A stretch of DNA of 64,000 nucleotides from Purpureocillium takamizusanense (lineage: Eukaryota; Ascomycota; Sordariomycetes; Hypocreales; Ophiocordycipitaceae): assembly GCF_022605165.1 (NCBI RefSeq), contig NC_063068.1:5952001-6016000 (forward strand), written 5' to 3'. Positions 1-12,979 of this stretch are shown here, in pieces. A model generated the notes under the pieces. It made no database searches. It had not been told where the DNA came from and was given only the letters and a program-made list of their open reading frames with translations. Within the stretch, counting starts at the first letter, position 1, and every line of letters begins with the position of its first letter. A program made the position numbers and the translations under genes.

Positions 1-165
1 GCTCGCCGGAGAAGTAGCAGCAGCAGCAGCAGCACCGGCGGGCATTGGCTTCTGCTGAGAGGACTCGTCGGCTTCGGCGAGGATGTTGTCGAGGCGCGAC
101 TCGACCCCGGCGACGGCCTGGGAGAGGAACGAGCCCCATCTCGACTGCTTGCCCGGGGCAGCCAT
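1..165 (-). CDS. N-terminal fragment of a TMF/Sgm1-like golgin (partial)
   Basis: The ATG lies at 163-165 on the minus strand and the frame stays open to the window edge, giving 55 residues of a larger protein. The N-terminus reads MAAPGKQSRWGSFLSQAVAG, followed by VESRLDNILAE. This arrangement (SRWGSFL, then an AVAGVESRLD helix) is how I remember the fungal TATA-element-modulatory-factor/Sgm1 family, often labelled 'M protein repeat protein'. These are long coiled-coil proteins of the Golgi that act in vesicle tethering through a C-terminal Rab6/Ypt6-binding region. An alanine run follows, encoded by a GCT/GCA/GCC-type triplet repeat near position 20-45. The diagnostic coiled coils and C-terminal domain lie outside the window, so the call rests only on the N-terminal motif. 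Confidence 0.55.
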   Translation of the reverse strand, partial: MAAPGKQSRWGSFLSQAVAGVESRLDNILAEADESSQQKPMPAGAAAAAATSPAS

Positions 166-1784
166 TGCGGGCTCGCTCGAGTCGGATCTGAGACAGGGCG
201 AAAGAAGGCACGCAGCAGGCCCGCCGCGAAAGTAGCGAGCAGTGGGCGGCGGCGGCGAAGAGCGCGATGTCTGGGGGAGTAAGGGCGCAGGCGAGGTGGT
301 CGTCACCCTCGCGAGGGCCGCAGCGGCGCAGGGTGATATGGGCGTTGTGTTGTTGGTGTGGTTCGTATTACATGCAGGCTAGTGCAGTAGTTATTGTATG
401 TCCTTTGGGGGGATTGGGGACCAGCTGAAGAATTGTTGGATATTAGTGGAGGATGCACCTGCCTACAAGCCAAGCTCGTCGCACTGGCGCGTCGGCGCTC
501 CGTGTCTGTATGTACGTATTATTACGGGCAGAAGGCTGCTGCGTGGACGAAATCCCACCTACGTGAGTGAGTTAACTACTAAGGTACTTCATAGAATTAC
601 CTACCTAGGTCTTATCTAATCCGGCCAGGTTCCTTCTGACCGGTCATGCCATCAATCCCACCCTTCGTGTCCTTTCTTGCTTTGCATTGCCTGCCCTGGT
701 TTATGCGAAACGAAGATCCCTCCCTGACTCTGGGCCGGGAACATCGAGTACGTGCGAAGTATAGTATACGAAGTACGGACGTAGATGTAGGTACTTTCAC
801 TGACCACTACTTCGCATGCTCGGTACATCGACGACATAGGACGCCTTCTGACCTCGGACAAAGGCCCCAAGGAGGCACAATGCACGTCTGACCTGCGTTA
901 AATGAGCTTCAACCCACCCACTCACTCCCATGTACTAAAGGGATTCCACCTCGTATGAAGTTGTACGCACATACCTGTAGAGTCGACCGTTTGAACGTGC
1001 TCCGGCGGGCCTCACGTGCGCCCCTTCCGCAAGGCTTTGGCACTCCGTGCATGCATGCAATGGATTCCTGCACCAGGGACTTTGAGTAGACATATTGTAC
1101 ATACATGGGTGCCTTTGAAGGCGGCACGTCTCAATGAATCGCGGATATTGCCCGTTGCAAGTCGTACTTTGGAGTACTACATACACACTTTATACCGTGG
1201 GATGAGCATTACTATGCTTCCTCGCACGCGGCGGGTTGCTGACCGGTTCCTAAAGGTGAATAAATGCAACGTCCGCACGGTAGCACGGAATAGTAATATA
1301 TAGTAGCAGTACCTCGACCATCTGGCACGGCACAGTCTGCGCAATGCACTGATGATAGATAGATGGCTTGTTGTATTTCGGGCCAATGTCTGCTCCAAAA
1401 CACGCAGTCGTGGCAAAAAAAAAAACCTGGTCGTCAAACGCTTGCTGATTGGCATCGAAAACACCAAATCATGAAAGAGACATGCATGCGGCATGGATGC
1501 CCGGGTGTCGCGCCCGCGAATCCCATCCGGCCAAACTCATGCCACCAAGGACGAAGGGGGTATCATGCCAGAGTATGCTCCCATGCCAAATCCAACAACA
1601 ACAGAACCCGCCCGCCCGGGGTGCCGCCTTATGGGTGCCAGACCCAGCGCTCGACACCCTCCTTCTTCGTCGACGCAGACAAGGCAGCCTGATCACTGCC
1701 CGAGACCGATCCGTTGCAACCCAAGGTCCGTCAGCCGCGTCAAGCAAGACTCGTTACTCGCAATGCACACGCTCGCCGCCTCTC
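166..1784. other. Intergenic region: upstream of golgin, 3' of repeat-protein gene
   Basis: I see no credible gene here. The open frames overlap on both strands, lack recognisable domains and have no coherent splice structure. The part next to 165 should carry the promoter and leader of the golgin gene. The part next to 1785 is the 3' end of the repeat-protein gene. A CTACCTAGGT element at 601-610 belongs to the short motif family discussed in the findings. A run of ten A at about 1416-1425 is the only other simple sequence. Confidence 0.6.
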
Positions 1785-4700
1785 TTATCCCGTAATCTTC
1801 TTCCACCAGCTGCTCCGTGGTGTTGCGTCCATGAAGGCAGACCCTCGCCTGCTGTGGTGACGCTCGTCGCTCCCCTCCGACCCTCCACCGCCGCCAGTCC
1901 GCCTCTCTCTGTCACGCTCCTCTCGCCTGCGGCGCCTGCGCTGCTCCTCCATCTCGTCCGCCGCAGCCTCGCCAGTCCTGGCTCGCCGCTTGGCTCGACG
2001 AGCTTCGCGCCGTGCCTGCTCGTCGTCATTTGGAGGCGGCGGTGCGTCCGAATGCTCCTTAACCCACGACGATGTTCCTGAATGGGGCCAGGCCGACGCC
2101 TCCATCTGGCTGTCGCGCTTGCTCCTCTTGCGAGGCCCCGCCATGTCGTCGGCCGACATATACGGGTTGCGACTGCTCCGGCGTCTGGAGGCATCACCGC
2201 CTTCCTCAGCTTTGGCGGCCCGACGTGCCTCTCGCCTGCGACGGCGTTCGGCTTCGTCTTCGGAGCCGTCCATCGCCTGAGACCGTCGTCGCTCTTGCTT
2301 GGTAGCCCTCCGTGCCGCCTCGTCCCTTTCGGCAGCCAACGCGGCGGCTTCTTTTTCCTTGCGAAGACGACGTCGCTCTGCCCTTCGAGCTTCCTTCTCC
2401 TCCTCCATACGGCGCTCCTCATCCTCCCTCTGACGAGCGGCACGCTTCTCGGCTCGCCGGGCCTCCTTGGCCTCTAGCCTGCGCGCCTCGTCCTCGTCCT
2501 CGCGTTTCCGCCGTCGTTCGCGCCGTGCTTCGTCCCGGTCGACCATATCACGATCGCTGCGCTTGGCCTTGCGATCCGACGTGCGAGCCTCCCGGTCTGT
2601 GCCGACTGGCACGGCGTCGGTGTCGAGGTTGGCGTCCCTGGCCGACTTGGGTGTCATGAGACCGCTGAAGAGGCCCGCAAATCCGGACTTCTTTGAGGCG
2701 GACAGTCCCCGCTTCACGGGTGTCTCCGAGGGCCCACCCGCGTCTACCATCACGAGGTCATCGTCCTGCGGTCTCCTTGAACGCCGCTTGTCTCGCTTGG
2801 GGGCGGGGGTCTCCGGGTCCAGAGCGCCGACCATAACGATGTCGTCCTCATCTGGTGAGGCCACCCTTCGCGTTTTCTTTTTGCTGCTGGACTTGTCGAC
2901 TCCCAGAATCTTAGCTGCCTTGGATGACATCTCGGGTAGCTCCTCGGGAGGCGGGGATGCCAAGCCGTGCATGTCGACGGAGTGGCGGCGCGACGACGAT
3001 TTCCCGCTCGCGCTCAGTCGTTTGTCCCGTGTCGACATGGATCGTGAGATGGGTGGCGTGCTTGTGAACATGGCAGATAGTCGAGCCTTGCCTGGCGTCT
3101 TCTCTGCCTTGTCTGGACGTTCTGCCTTATCGGAGCCCGAGTCCTTTGAGGAAGACTTCTCCGCCGACCGCTTCGACGTTGTCCTCTCGGTCTTCGGCTT
3201 GGACGAGGACTTGGGCTCCTCTTTGCGAGGCGCTGCGTTCCACCGGGCCCAGGAGGCGGCGTCTTCCTTTATCTTGGGCCGTTCCTTCTTGGATGGCTTG
3301 GGCTCAGGAGGCGGCGTCAGCGGCGCATCGGGGACCGGCGGCGGCGGCGGCGGCGGCGCGTCTGCAGCCGATTTGGACTTGCTCTTCTTGCTCTTCTTCG
3401 TGTCCTTTGCGGTCATGTCGACGACGACGGCGTGGGACTCGTCCTCGTCCTCGTCGGCAGGGAAGCTTCCCGGCAATTCCGACGACTTGTTGCTCTTCTT
3501 GGATGATGCGCTGTCCTGCTCGGCGTCGTCGGCGTCCTTGGACTTCTTCTTGGACTTGGAGCTCTTCTTGTCCTCCTTTAGTGGCGCGGTTGGAGGCGGG
3601 GGTGGAGGCGGCGGCACGGGATCCGCAGGCGGCGGCGGCGGCGGCGGGTCGGGCGCAGCCTCGAACGTCTTGAGCTTGTCGGCGATTTTGCCGCCAACAG
3701 GCTTTCGCGTCGTCGCTTTCATCGAGAAGCCATCAGTCGCCTTGCCAGAGGGTGTCGTGTCCTTGGTGTCTGTCGCATCTTCCAGAACTACGCGATGAGT
3801 CAGCAATCCAATTTCGGCTCGTCCCGTGAGATTGGTAGCATGGCTTTGAGGGGGCATCTTGGGGTAGCGCGGTGGTGGCGTCGCAGTAGTCGTCGCGTCC
3901 CCTGCGCCGCCTGAGGCAACCAACCTTTCTTTGCCTTTTTGGAGTTGCCGCTGACGCCCCAGTAGCTAAAGGCGTCGTTGGTGGACTTGTCGTTGGTCGA
4001 GAGGAGCTCCTCCACCTCCTCCGGCTTGAGCTCCGGCTCGGGCTCTGGGACCGGATCCGGCACCGCGGGTTCGGGCTCCTTGGACTTCTTGTCCTTCTTC
4101 TTGTCCTTGTCCTTGTCCTTATCTTTATCCTTGGACTTGGACCCCTTCTTGGCCTTCTTGGCCGCCTCGGCTTCCTCTGCCTCTCGTGCAGCCTGCTCCT
4201 CTGCCTCACGCGCCGCTTGCTCCTCTGCTTCTTTGGCGGCCTGCTCTGCCTCGGCAGCAGCCTTCTCCTCGGCCCTCTTGGCTGCATTGTCGGTAAGCCG
4301 ATTGAACTTTTCTGTGTCCTTTTTGGTCAGTTTGCCCTTCTTGAGCTTCTTCTCCGTCAGCGCGGCTAGGTCTTCCTCTTCCTGGACGATTGCAGCAGCT
4401 TCCGCCTCGACGCGGGCCTTCTCTTCCTCTTCGATTCGAGCCTTCTCCTCCTCTTCAAATCGCGCCTTTTCCTCAGCCTCACGTGCAGCCTTCTCTTCAG
4501 CCTCGCGCGCTTCGGCTTCCTTGGCCTCCTGCTCCAGCCGCTCCTTCTCGGCCTTCTCGGCCTTTTCGGCCTTCTTCTTCTCCTTCTCAAGCTTCTTGAG
4601 TTCCTTCTCGCTTAGCTTGGGCTCCTTGTCCTTCTTGGACTTTTCCTTGTCCTTATCCTTGTCGGCCTCCTTATCCTTGGACTTGGATTTCGATGTAGAA

Positions 4701-7633
4701 GGCACATCCCACGTGACGCTGTCGGGTTCTCCTGTTTGGTTTTCAGGCTCAGCAAAATCCATAGCGGGGGGTGTTGGGGCGGGGGGAGGTGGATCAGCCA
4801 AGGCATCTTTCCGGGATTTGGACTTCTTCGCCGATGAAGCCTCGGCCCAGTCGTAGTTATCGCCTTTACTGTCCTTGGTCTCCTCTACTGCATCGGGCTG
4901 GACTGTCTCACCGGTAATGTCATCCAAAATTTCCACGGGATCGTTCTTGGACTTGTCCTTCTTCTTCTTGGTGACTGTACCCCAGAAATCATCGGCGGGC
5001 TCCTCGATGCTGTCCGGTTTCCAGGAATCATCGGCGGCCTTCTTCTTCTTGTCCTTCTTACCGGTTCCCCAACTGCTGAAGAAGTCGTCGTCGCCGGTAG
5101 CCTCGATTGATTCCTTGGGAGAATCCTCTGTAGCTTTCTTGTCCTCTCGCTCATCAAGCTGGACAAGGTCGCCCTTCTTCTTCTTCTTATCCTTCTTGGA
5201 AGGGGCAAGGTCCCAAAGGTCGTCGTCCTTCTTGTCCTCCAGAGGTTTGGTCTCTTCCGGTGGTGGATCGTCCAGGAGGCCGGCTTTCTTCTTTTTCTTG
5301 TCCTTCTTGGACGTGGCCATGCCCCAGATGTCGTCCTCCTCCTTCTTGTCCTCTGCAGGCTTGGCCTGCTCTTCTTTTGTGGGCTCGCCAAAATCTGTGA
5401 AGACCGAGTCCTTCTTCTTTTTGTCCTTCTTGCTCCCACCCCAGATGTCCCAAGTATCGTCTGCGGGTTTCTCGGGCTCGGGCGCAGGCTTTGGGGCAGG
5501 TTCCTCGGCCTTGACCTCTTCAGTCGCCTTCTTCTTCTTCTTCTTGTCCTTCTTTGTGCCGAAGCTGCCCCAAAAATCATCGTCGTCCTTTTTCTCGGGC
5601 TCAGGCTCAGGCACAGACACAGGCACAGACACAGGCTCAGGCACAGGCTCAGGCTCGGGTTCCGGTTGTGGCGGTGCCGGCACCTCCTCAACAAGACCCT
5701 TCTTCTTCTTCTTCTTGTCCTTCTTGGAAGTCCCAAAGCTGCCCCAGAAGTCGTCATCTTCCTTCTTCTCAGGCTGCTTTTCAGGCTCCGCTGGTGGTGA
5801 AGGCGGCGGCGGCGGCTCGATTGGCTCGGGTTCAGGCTCTGGATCTTTACCCTTCTTCTTCTTGCCCTTCTTGACTGTGCCAAAAGAGCCCCAGAAATCG
5901 TCGGTATCTTCCTTTTCTTTGACGGTCTCTTCCACCACGGGCACGACGGGCTCAGGCTCGGCAGCTTTTGGCTCAGGGGTTGGTTCAGGGTCGTCCCAAG
6001 AGAAAGGATCTTTCTTCTTCTTCTTGTCCTTTTTGGAAGTTTTGGTGGAGAGTCCCCAAATGTCATCCTCTTTCTTCTGAGTATCGGCTTCTTCCTTGAA
6101 TGGCTCAGGATCAGGCAGTGGAACAGGTTCAGGGTCTGGTTCCGCCGCCTTATTTTTGTTCTTCTTGCCCTTCTTCGTCACTGTGGTTCCCCAAAAATCA
6201 TCCGCAGCAGGTTCGACTGGCGAGATAGTGGCGGGTTCTTCTGCGGGCAATTCCTCCACGATATTCGCCTTCTTCTTCTTCTTGTCTTTTTTCGAGGTGC
6301 CCCATGTGTCCCAAGCGTCGTCGGCCTCTTCCTTCTTCTCCGGGATAGGCTCGGGTTTTGATTCCTCGACTGTTGGTGGCTCCTCGACTACCGCAACCCC
6401 CCCTTTCTTTTTCTTCTTGCCCTTGGTGACGGGGGCAAACCAGTCACTTTCCGGTGGTGCCTCAGCGGCGGACGAGTCAGGCACAATTTTTGGCTCGGGC
6501 TCGGGCTGTGGTTCGGGCTCGTTCTTCTTGCCTTTCTTCTTCGACGTCGAGGTCCAACCCCAGGGGTCGGACGCATCCTTCGTGTCCGTGGCTGGCTCTT
6601 TCGTCTCTTCTGTTGTGTCCATGTCCCATATGCTCGTCTTCTTCTTCTTGTCCTTCTTGGAGGATACCGTGAAGCCGAAGTCGTCGTCCTTGGCCTCATT
6701 GCTGACGGCCGGCTCGGTGCTCTCCTCCGGCGCAGCGAGGGCATCGAACGTGAATGTAGTCTTGCCCTTCTTCTTGGACTTTGACGTGCTAAAGTTCCAA
6801 GGGTTCGAGTCGAGGTCTTCTTTCTTCTCAGCAGAGCCTGTCTCCCCTTCCCCACCCAGCCAATCTGTACCGCCCGTGTTCCACTTGGTGCCCCAGTTAC
6901 CGAACGAATTATTGTTGTCCGAAGAGCCGAAATTTATGTCAATCTTACCCGAGTCGTCTCCGAGCTTGATCTCATGGAACGTATCGCCTCCGAAATCCGC
7001 AGTCGGCAAGCTGGGAGCGGCGTCCGTAACCGGATCAGCCGCGTTCTTCTTCCCCTTCTTCTTCTTGGACTTGGCTGTTGTAAAGTTTGCCCATTCGTCA
7101 TCGGGATCAGCATCTCCGGCACCGGCGTTATCCTTGTCCTTATCATCGTCGCCATTACCGCCGCCGCTGCCGTCACCGGCGCCGGCGTTTCCGACGTCAC
7201 CGGCATCGCCACCGCCGGCGTCATCGCCGGCCTTGTCACCCCCACCATTTCCTTCCGCATTTTCATCCTTCTTGTCGTCGGGTTCTTCATCAAAGAATTT
7301 GTTGGTGGCGCCTGCCTTCTTCTTCTTCTTAGCCTCGTAAATGCCATGCTGGGAGTTCCAGTCGACAACGACATCAAGGGCAGGGTCAGAAAACAGGCCG
7401 TTGCTGGAACCAGAGCGCTCACGCTTGCTGGCGACTGACAATGGCGACAGAAGATACTCTGGCGTCCCGGGTGTTCGCTGACGTGCAGACGCATCAGTCC
7501 CGGTTGGATCTAAGATCTCGTCGTGGGTGGTCTCGTTCTGGTTGGGTAATCGTCGTGACCAGGCTGGCGAGAAATGCGGAGCTCGCAGAGGCTCTCCAGC
7601 CTGCTGTCGCACCAAGATGGCGGTTGAAAAGCC
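1785..7633 (-). CDS. Large lysine-rich W-repeat protein of unknown function (5' exon unresolved)
   Basis: Two coding blocks join across an intron at 3924-3788 (GTTGGT donor, GCTGAC branch, GCGTAG acceptor), which restores the frame exactly. The product has about 1,903 residues plus an unresolved first exon. About residues 150-1010 hold some 18 imperfect modules: an acidic patch, a tryptophan (for example DDDFWGSFG), then a basic run such as SKKDKKKKK, separated by Pro/Glu spacers. About 1010-1200 is a highly charged, probably coiled-coil stretch. After the intron come two polyproline tracts, a Ser/Lys-rich region, two acidic-hydrophobic motifs (DDDIVMVG type and DDDLVMVD), a long Arg/Glu helix and a C-terminal SWWKKITG. 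The SWWKK ending resembles uncharacterised fungal proteins that are sometimes loosely named 'kinetoplast-associated'. No enzymatic domain is visible. The frame opens at GTG 7642 without an ATG, so translation must start in an upstream exon. Confidence 0.75.
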
Positions 7634-7995
7634 CTGGATCACGTTTTAGTTGAAGGCTCTCTTGCATGCCGCCGTTGGGCTGTTGTGCTCGCATCCGTGC
7701 TTAAGCATGGCTTCACGCTACGCCCATAATCCGGCGCAATGGCCGGCAGAGAGAGGGACGACGCTGCTGGCATTCGCGAGAAGCGGTACATCGTTTGGGG
7801 ACGCGCTGCTTCATGGTAGGGCCTTCCACGTACCTCAGTGTACCTTCTCTTCCAAACCCAAGCGGACGAAATTAGCTTCAATTGCGACTGAAGCCATCTT
7901 TCATCCCATCCAGTCGTCAAGGGTCTGGTTTCGAGGGTCGCGGGATCGCTTCCGCTGAAGCTTGCGGTGAACCTCGAAACCTCGGCCGCGGCCAT
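7634..7995 (-). other. Probable 5' intron plus candidate first exon of the repeat-protein gene
   Basis: Just upstream of the large frame the minus strand reads CAACTAAAACGTGATCCAG, a good branch point and acceptor, and the exon then begins in phase 0 at 7633. Two phase-0 first exons fit. One runs 7995-7834: ATG in the context CCACAATGG, 54 codons, ending at a strong GTACGT donor. The other runs 7897-7844: ATG in the context AAGATGGC, 18 codons, ending at a weaker GTACAC donor. Both leave the frame intact. Neither peptide has a recognisable domain, so I leave the choice open. Confidence 0.4.
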
Positions 7996-10900
7996 TGTGG
8001 ACGTTGGAACTCGCGTATTTGCAGGCGGGCGACGTCACGGTCATGGAAGCTGTGGGCTCGAGGCTCCGAAAACCAAAAAGGACAATCGTAGGAATGCGGT
8101 CCGAGGGCACGGGACGGTAGTGGCCCTGGCAAGGAGACGGGCTCGAGATGGCGGTGCTGTGGCTATTATGCGTGGGAAGAAAGATTGCCCAGAGCTTGGG
8201 CCTGGTGAGGGACGAACGCGGAGTTGATGGGCGGAGAAGCGCTGGTAAAATCGTGAAGAAGGAAATACAAGCGGCGAGGTCGATCGCGGGCGAGACGTGG
8301 AGGCCAGGGACCCAGGTCGCTGACGGAGCTAGAGCTCGCCGGGCGCTGGATGAGATAACGCGACCAGGGGAGCGGGAGCGGGAGCGGGATTCGAGACTGC
8401 GCCTGGTCTGGGCAATGGCATTTGGATCCTTGTGCGACGCGCCGACGACCGTGGACCACGGGCGGGATGGGATGGTCAGGCGCGCGTCTTGTACGCGGGT
8501 TGACGAGCCCGATGGACTCGGTCAAGCGCAAATCGGGGCGCGGCGGCCGGCGAGGCGGAGTCGCGACGGAGACGGACCTGAATGCGATGCTGGGTCGCAC
8601 GCACACGGCGACGTCTCTTCCCTGAGCGTCTTAGTATTGATCGCCCCGCTACCTCGGGCGTTCGAGCGATTTGAAGTCGGAGGGAAAATTCCTCAAGTGG
8701 TTTGTAAGGGCAAAGAAAAAAAAAGTTGGCTGCCGCTTCCTTGGCGGGAGGACAAGGCGGTGATGGTTCAGAGGGCCAATGAAGCCGCCTCCGCCCTTGC
8801 TTGGATCGTCCGACCCGAGGCGAATGTGCCAATGTCGCACCAAAAAGGAGGGCGATCCGTGGCAGCGCGCAACGACTGGCTAGGCGGAGGATTAGCAGGT
8901 GAGCGAGCCGCGAATAGGACGGAGAGGCAGTCCCTCAGCATACCTGTCTTGTTCTGCGGCTATCAGCTCTGACATCAAGCATGCGCGCACATGCACAGAG
9001 GGTCGCGGCGACGCCTCCTTTGGGTGATCCCTGACGGTTGTTGTTCGAGTTGGGCTCCTCCTATCATCTATCCCTCCTTCGGTTGGCTGCCCACCGCAGT
9101 GGCGCGCGCGCGGGCACAGCACAGCACAGCACAGCAGAGAGAGCAGAGCACAACACGAATGGGAGCTCGAAATGCTCTTTAGTTGATATGATGGGCAGGA
9201 CGGTGATGGGCACTGGGGTCGTAGACCCTGCAGCGCACACCTGGCTGACGAATACAGGAATTGTTGATGGTGAAGAGGATGAGGCGCGCACATGGCATGA
9301 CGCTGGACGAGGGCGGAAGCGGTCGAGTCACAAACATATCACGGCCAACCCCGGAGCTTCTTCTGCTGGTACCTTGGCCTGCCTGCTTCGTGCGTACTGT
9401 TGCGATGAGCCCCTTGTCGCTCGTCCGTCTGGCGGTGTTGCTTTTCCATTCCCTCGTGGCGGGGCGGCGGGGCAGAGCCTGCAGCGGGCACAGGGCAGCG
9501 GTGGGCGGTACCTAGTTGGTGCCCCGGGCAGCTGTTGTGCAGCGCAGCGAGTGGCTCTTGCCCACGCTGGCAGGATCCATGGATGCCCTTACGTACTAAC
9601 TTACAATACCTGAGTACCTTAGGTACTTACGAAGTAACTCGCCAGCCCAGGGCAAGGAAACCAAACGGTATGAATGAACCGTTGCGGCCGCGTCACGGCA
9701 GAGGAGCCGGCCAGCCCAAGGTGTAAGACGCATTTGCACCGCAACTGGAGGCAAAAGAAAATGGCTGGGGATGCGCGGGAGCGGGGTGGCGGGGGCGAGG
9801 GGCGAGGGCGCGAGGGCACCCGACCTGGGAGGCATGGAAGGTACCTCGATGGTACAGCACAAAGCTACGTCGATGCCACCAGCCCTGCTGATGAGGGCAG
9901 GAGCCAGGACCTCAGGTTGGGCCTGACCGTCACCAGACCCTCCCGAGGGTCCCTTGTCTCGCCCACTGGGCACAAGGTGGTGTCCACCTCGCACCAGTGA
10001 GTGGCCATTGCTCCTGCCCTTGCGATCTTGTGTGGGCTGCGAGGGCAGGGACGACCAAGGACACCACCACCAAGACGACCGCTCCTCTCTACCACACAGG
10101 TAGTTGGGTAGGTTAGTAACGTTAGTTCCTGGGAGCGCCCGGGAAGGTGCGAGCGGAGTTCACCTGTCCTGTCCTCGCCGCCAAAGGCCCCCCTTGTGAT
10201 CACCGTCTATCCATGTCACCGGGGCAGCCAGTGCCAATCGGTGCCCCTGGGCTGGTCGCTTGCAATTCGTACCAAACAGCACTGGAACTGGGAATCGCCG
10301 TTGATGTTTCCAAGGTTCGTGCATGCACACAGACAGCATCCCATCACGCCTCGTTTCGCTCAGCTGAAGAACCTGCAACTGCTTACCTTACCTTGCTACT
10401 ACTACGAGAGGTATGTGTGTAGTACCTACACATCTCCTGTAAGAAGTACTTACGCATCTACAAGCCTACTACGGCGATACCTCAATGGAAGGCTTCCTCA
10501 TTCGTCTACGGACCAAACCAAGCAATGACCGCTCCCCCTTCGACCTACCGACAAGCAAACATCTGAGAGATGTGCGCCATCACTCAGCCAACGACTTTCC
10601 CCCGAATGCTTTGCGCCCGGAGCCGAACTGCCCTTCCCCTCTGGCTCATGTGGTCTGACTGAGAGCGGAAAATGGGATTTCCAGATTTGTCGCTTCCTGC
10701 GCCCCGCACATCCTTGCCGTGGGCGGCATCACGCGTCTCACGCGAGCTGAGACATTGCCGTCGCCCCACGGCGCCAAGTCTCTGCCGCTTTGAAGTGCGA
10801 AGTAAGTTACTCCGTAGGCGTGTGTCAGTTCACCTCGATTCTATGCCACTGGAAAGGGGACACAAAACCCCCATCTGAAAAAGTATCTGAGCGGCTAATC

Positions 10901-12979
10901 TGTGTCTTTGTTCTCGACCTTGCCAACGACCATGATATTTTTCTCAAGCGCCGTGTTCTATGCTTGCGAGAATGCTGAAGAAGGGCGGCAGAACGCTGGA
11001 CGAGTCTGGACCCAGAACTCTGGACCCAAACGGCGCTCGCGTCGTCCCGCCGTGCCGTGGGGATCACGCCCGTTGATCGTTGCGCTGGGGCTCGTGGCGC
11101 CGCGGATGAGGTATCGATACATTTGGCGCTGGGCAGCCATGCACCCGCGCGCAGGTAACAGACCGCCGATTGGGACAAAGGGCGTCGCTAGGTCGGTCCG
11201 GTCCCGGGAGCTAAAGGCGCGCCAAGACTTTGCGACTGACCAACCAGCCTCTCCATCGAGCGCCAGCATGAACCGTCCATGCTCACCGCCTCGACGTCCG
11301 GGAGCACTTGCTCGTCGAGAAAAGCCGCAGAAAATTTTTGCCGCCCCAGTCTGCGACGCGCACGCTGTTGTCGCGGCCATGAGGATCCATTCGTGCGAGA
11401 CGGCAATCTGTTCTTTTTCCGATTCTGCAACATGTGAGCATGCATGCGCGCTCCGTTGAGATGCGGCGCTGCGGGCGTGGCGGAACGCCCACCCGTCAGC
11501 CCGAACAAGGACAAAAGGCCATGGGACGGCGCCCCCCAGGCCGCTGATACGCTCCCAGTGCTGTGCTGTACTGTGCTGTAACACGCAAGCAGTCTCAACG
11601 GCTGCTACAACCGTCCTGGCGGTCAGACCCAATGAATGAACCGAAGGGGTTGGGGTAGAGTTTGACGTCGCGTCTGTTGGCCTTGAGAGAGGACAGTCAG
11701 TCGGTCGCGGACCGCTGTGCCCGAACCAACGGACCGTCAGCTTTTCCGTGACCAGGCGGGGTGGGAAAGGAGCTGGCCGTTGAAACAAAGGCGTTTGCCT
11801 GTCGTATGGGCTGGCACTGTGGCATGAGGTTGGTTGCACAAAGTATCCAAACGTGACCCGGTCCTCAGGTGATGCGACAGTGTCAACTGCAGGGTCGGGG
11901 TACACGCGCCGTCGGCACGTCATACATGCTCTGCGAAACTTTCTTGCAGCAAGCCGCCAGGTCCCCGGCCGATTGTTGTCGTTGAGGTGATGCTCTCTTT
12001 CAGGCATGAGAGCTCAGGTTTGCGTGCAGTCGACGGCAGACGACAAAGCCCGCCGCGAGGATATTCCAAGTCCAAAGCGCCAGGGATCGGCGCTCTCTTA
12101 GCCCGTGTCGAACATGTAAACCGGTAGGGAAAGGAGGGTGAAGGTGCTCCGTACTCCGGACGCCGGAGCGTCCCACGGAGCCCCGGCCCCATCGTTGGGG
12201 CCGCAGCCGAAGCCGAAACTGTCCTGCCCCCCGATGGTCCCCACTTTGCTCCGCGCCGGACTGCGCCCACCAGCCCCCGACTGCGGACTGCGCAGCCACA
12301 CTCCGGAAACCGCTGCGTGTTTCTCGAAGGGAGGCTTTGCCCCCCCTCGAGATGGGACTTGGGATCGGCCATGCCCAGCACGGCATAGCATAACCGACTC
12401 GTGGCGGGCGCGACGGGGTCAAGCGAATGAGTCGTGTGCAGAGAGAGATAGGGCAGTCGCGTGCCCACCTCACTTACAAACTGAGCTTAGCCCTGTGGTC
12501 GCGTGCGCGGTGATGAGGAGGGCTTTTGGGGGCGCCCTTTGACGGTTCATGCTTGAACGACTACACGGCAAAGAATCAAGAATCGGAACGTTCTCACAAC
12601 GTCTGAAAGTACTCGACAGGCAACGCGCAGTGCTGGAAAACCAGACGTCATATATGAGCTGGACACAACGGCCCGTATGTTGCAAGCAAGCCATCGACGA
12701 CCCCCCGCAGGTTCCCGCAGGCCCACCCATACCGATGAGTTGCACTGCCCGAGGAAGCTTGTTCACTAGCCAGGTTTCGTGAAATTAAAATCATGAAACG
12801 GTTTTCTCGAACTTGTCCGATGTCCCCAACAGGGTGAACGGATGACGGTGCCGACGGGACGAAGGAAGTCGAAACGATCATCGCCACCACAAACAAGCTC
12901 CACAGCACAACAGCCACCCCCCCTCCCCCCTCCGGCGCTCGATTCAGCATGTTTTGTCGACGTGGGGGATTTCTCAACA

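Noticed and set aside
4875..7340. Two plus-strand open frames of about 400 codons each, opposite the repeat protein
   Set aside because: They are Ser/Phe-rich antisense shadows of Lys/Glu/Asp codons in a low-complexity gene. They have no domains or splice logic, and the opposite strand carries the conserved features.
10958..12007. Minus-strand frame of 349 codons in the gene-poor block
   Set aside because: The composition is typical of random GC-rich DNA, it overlaps frames on the other strand, and it has no motif or plausible introns.
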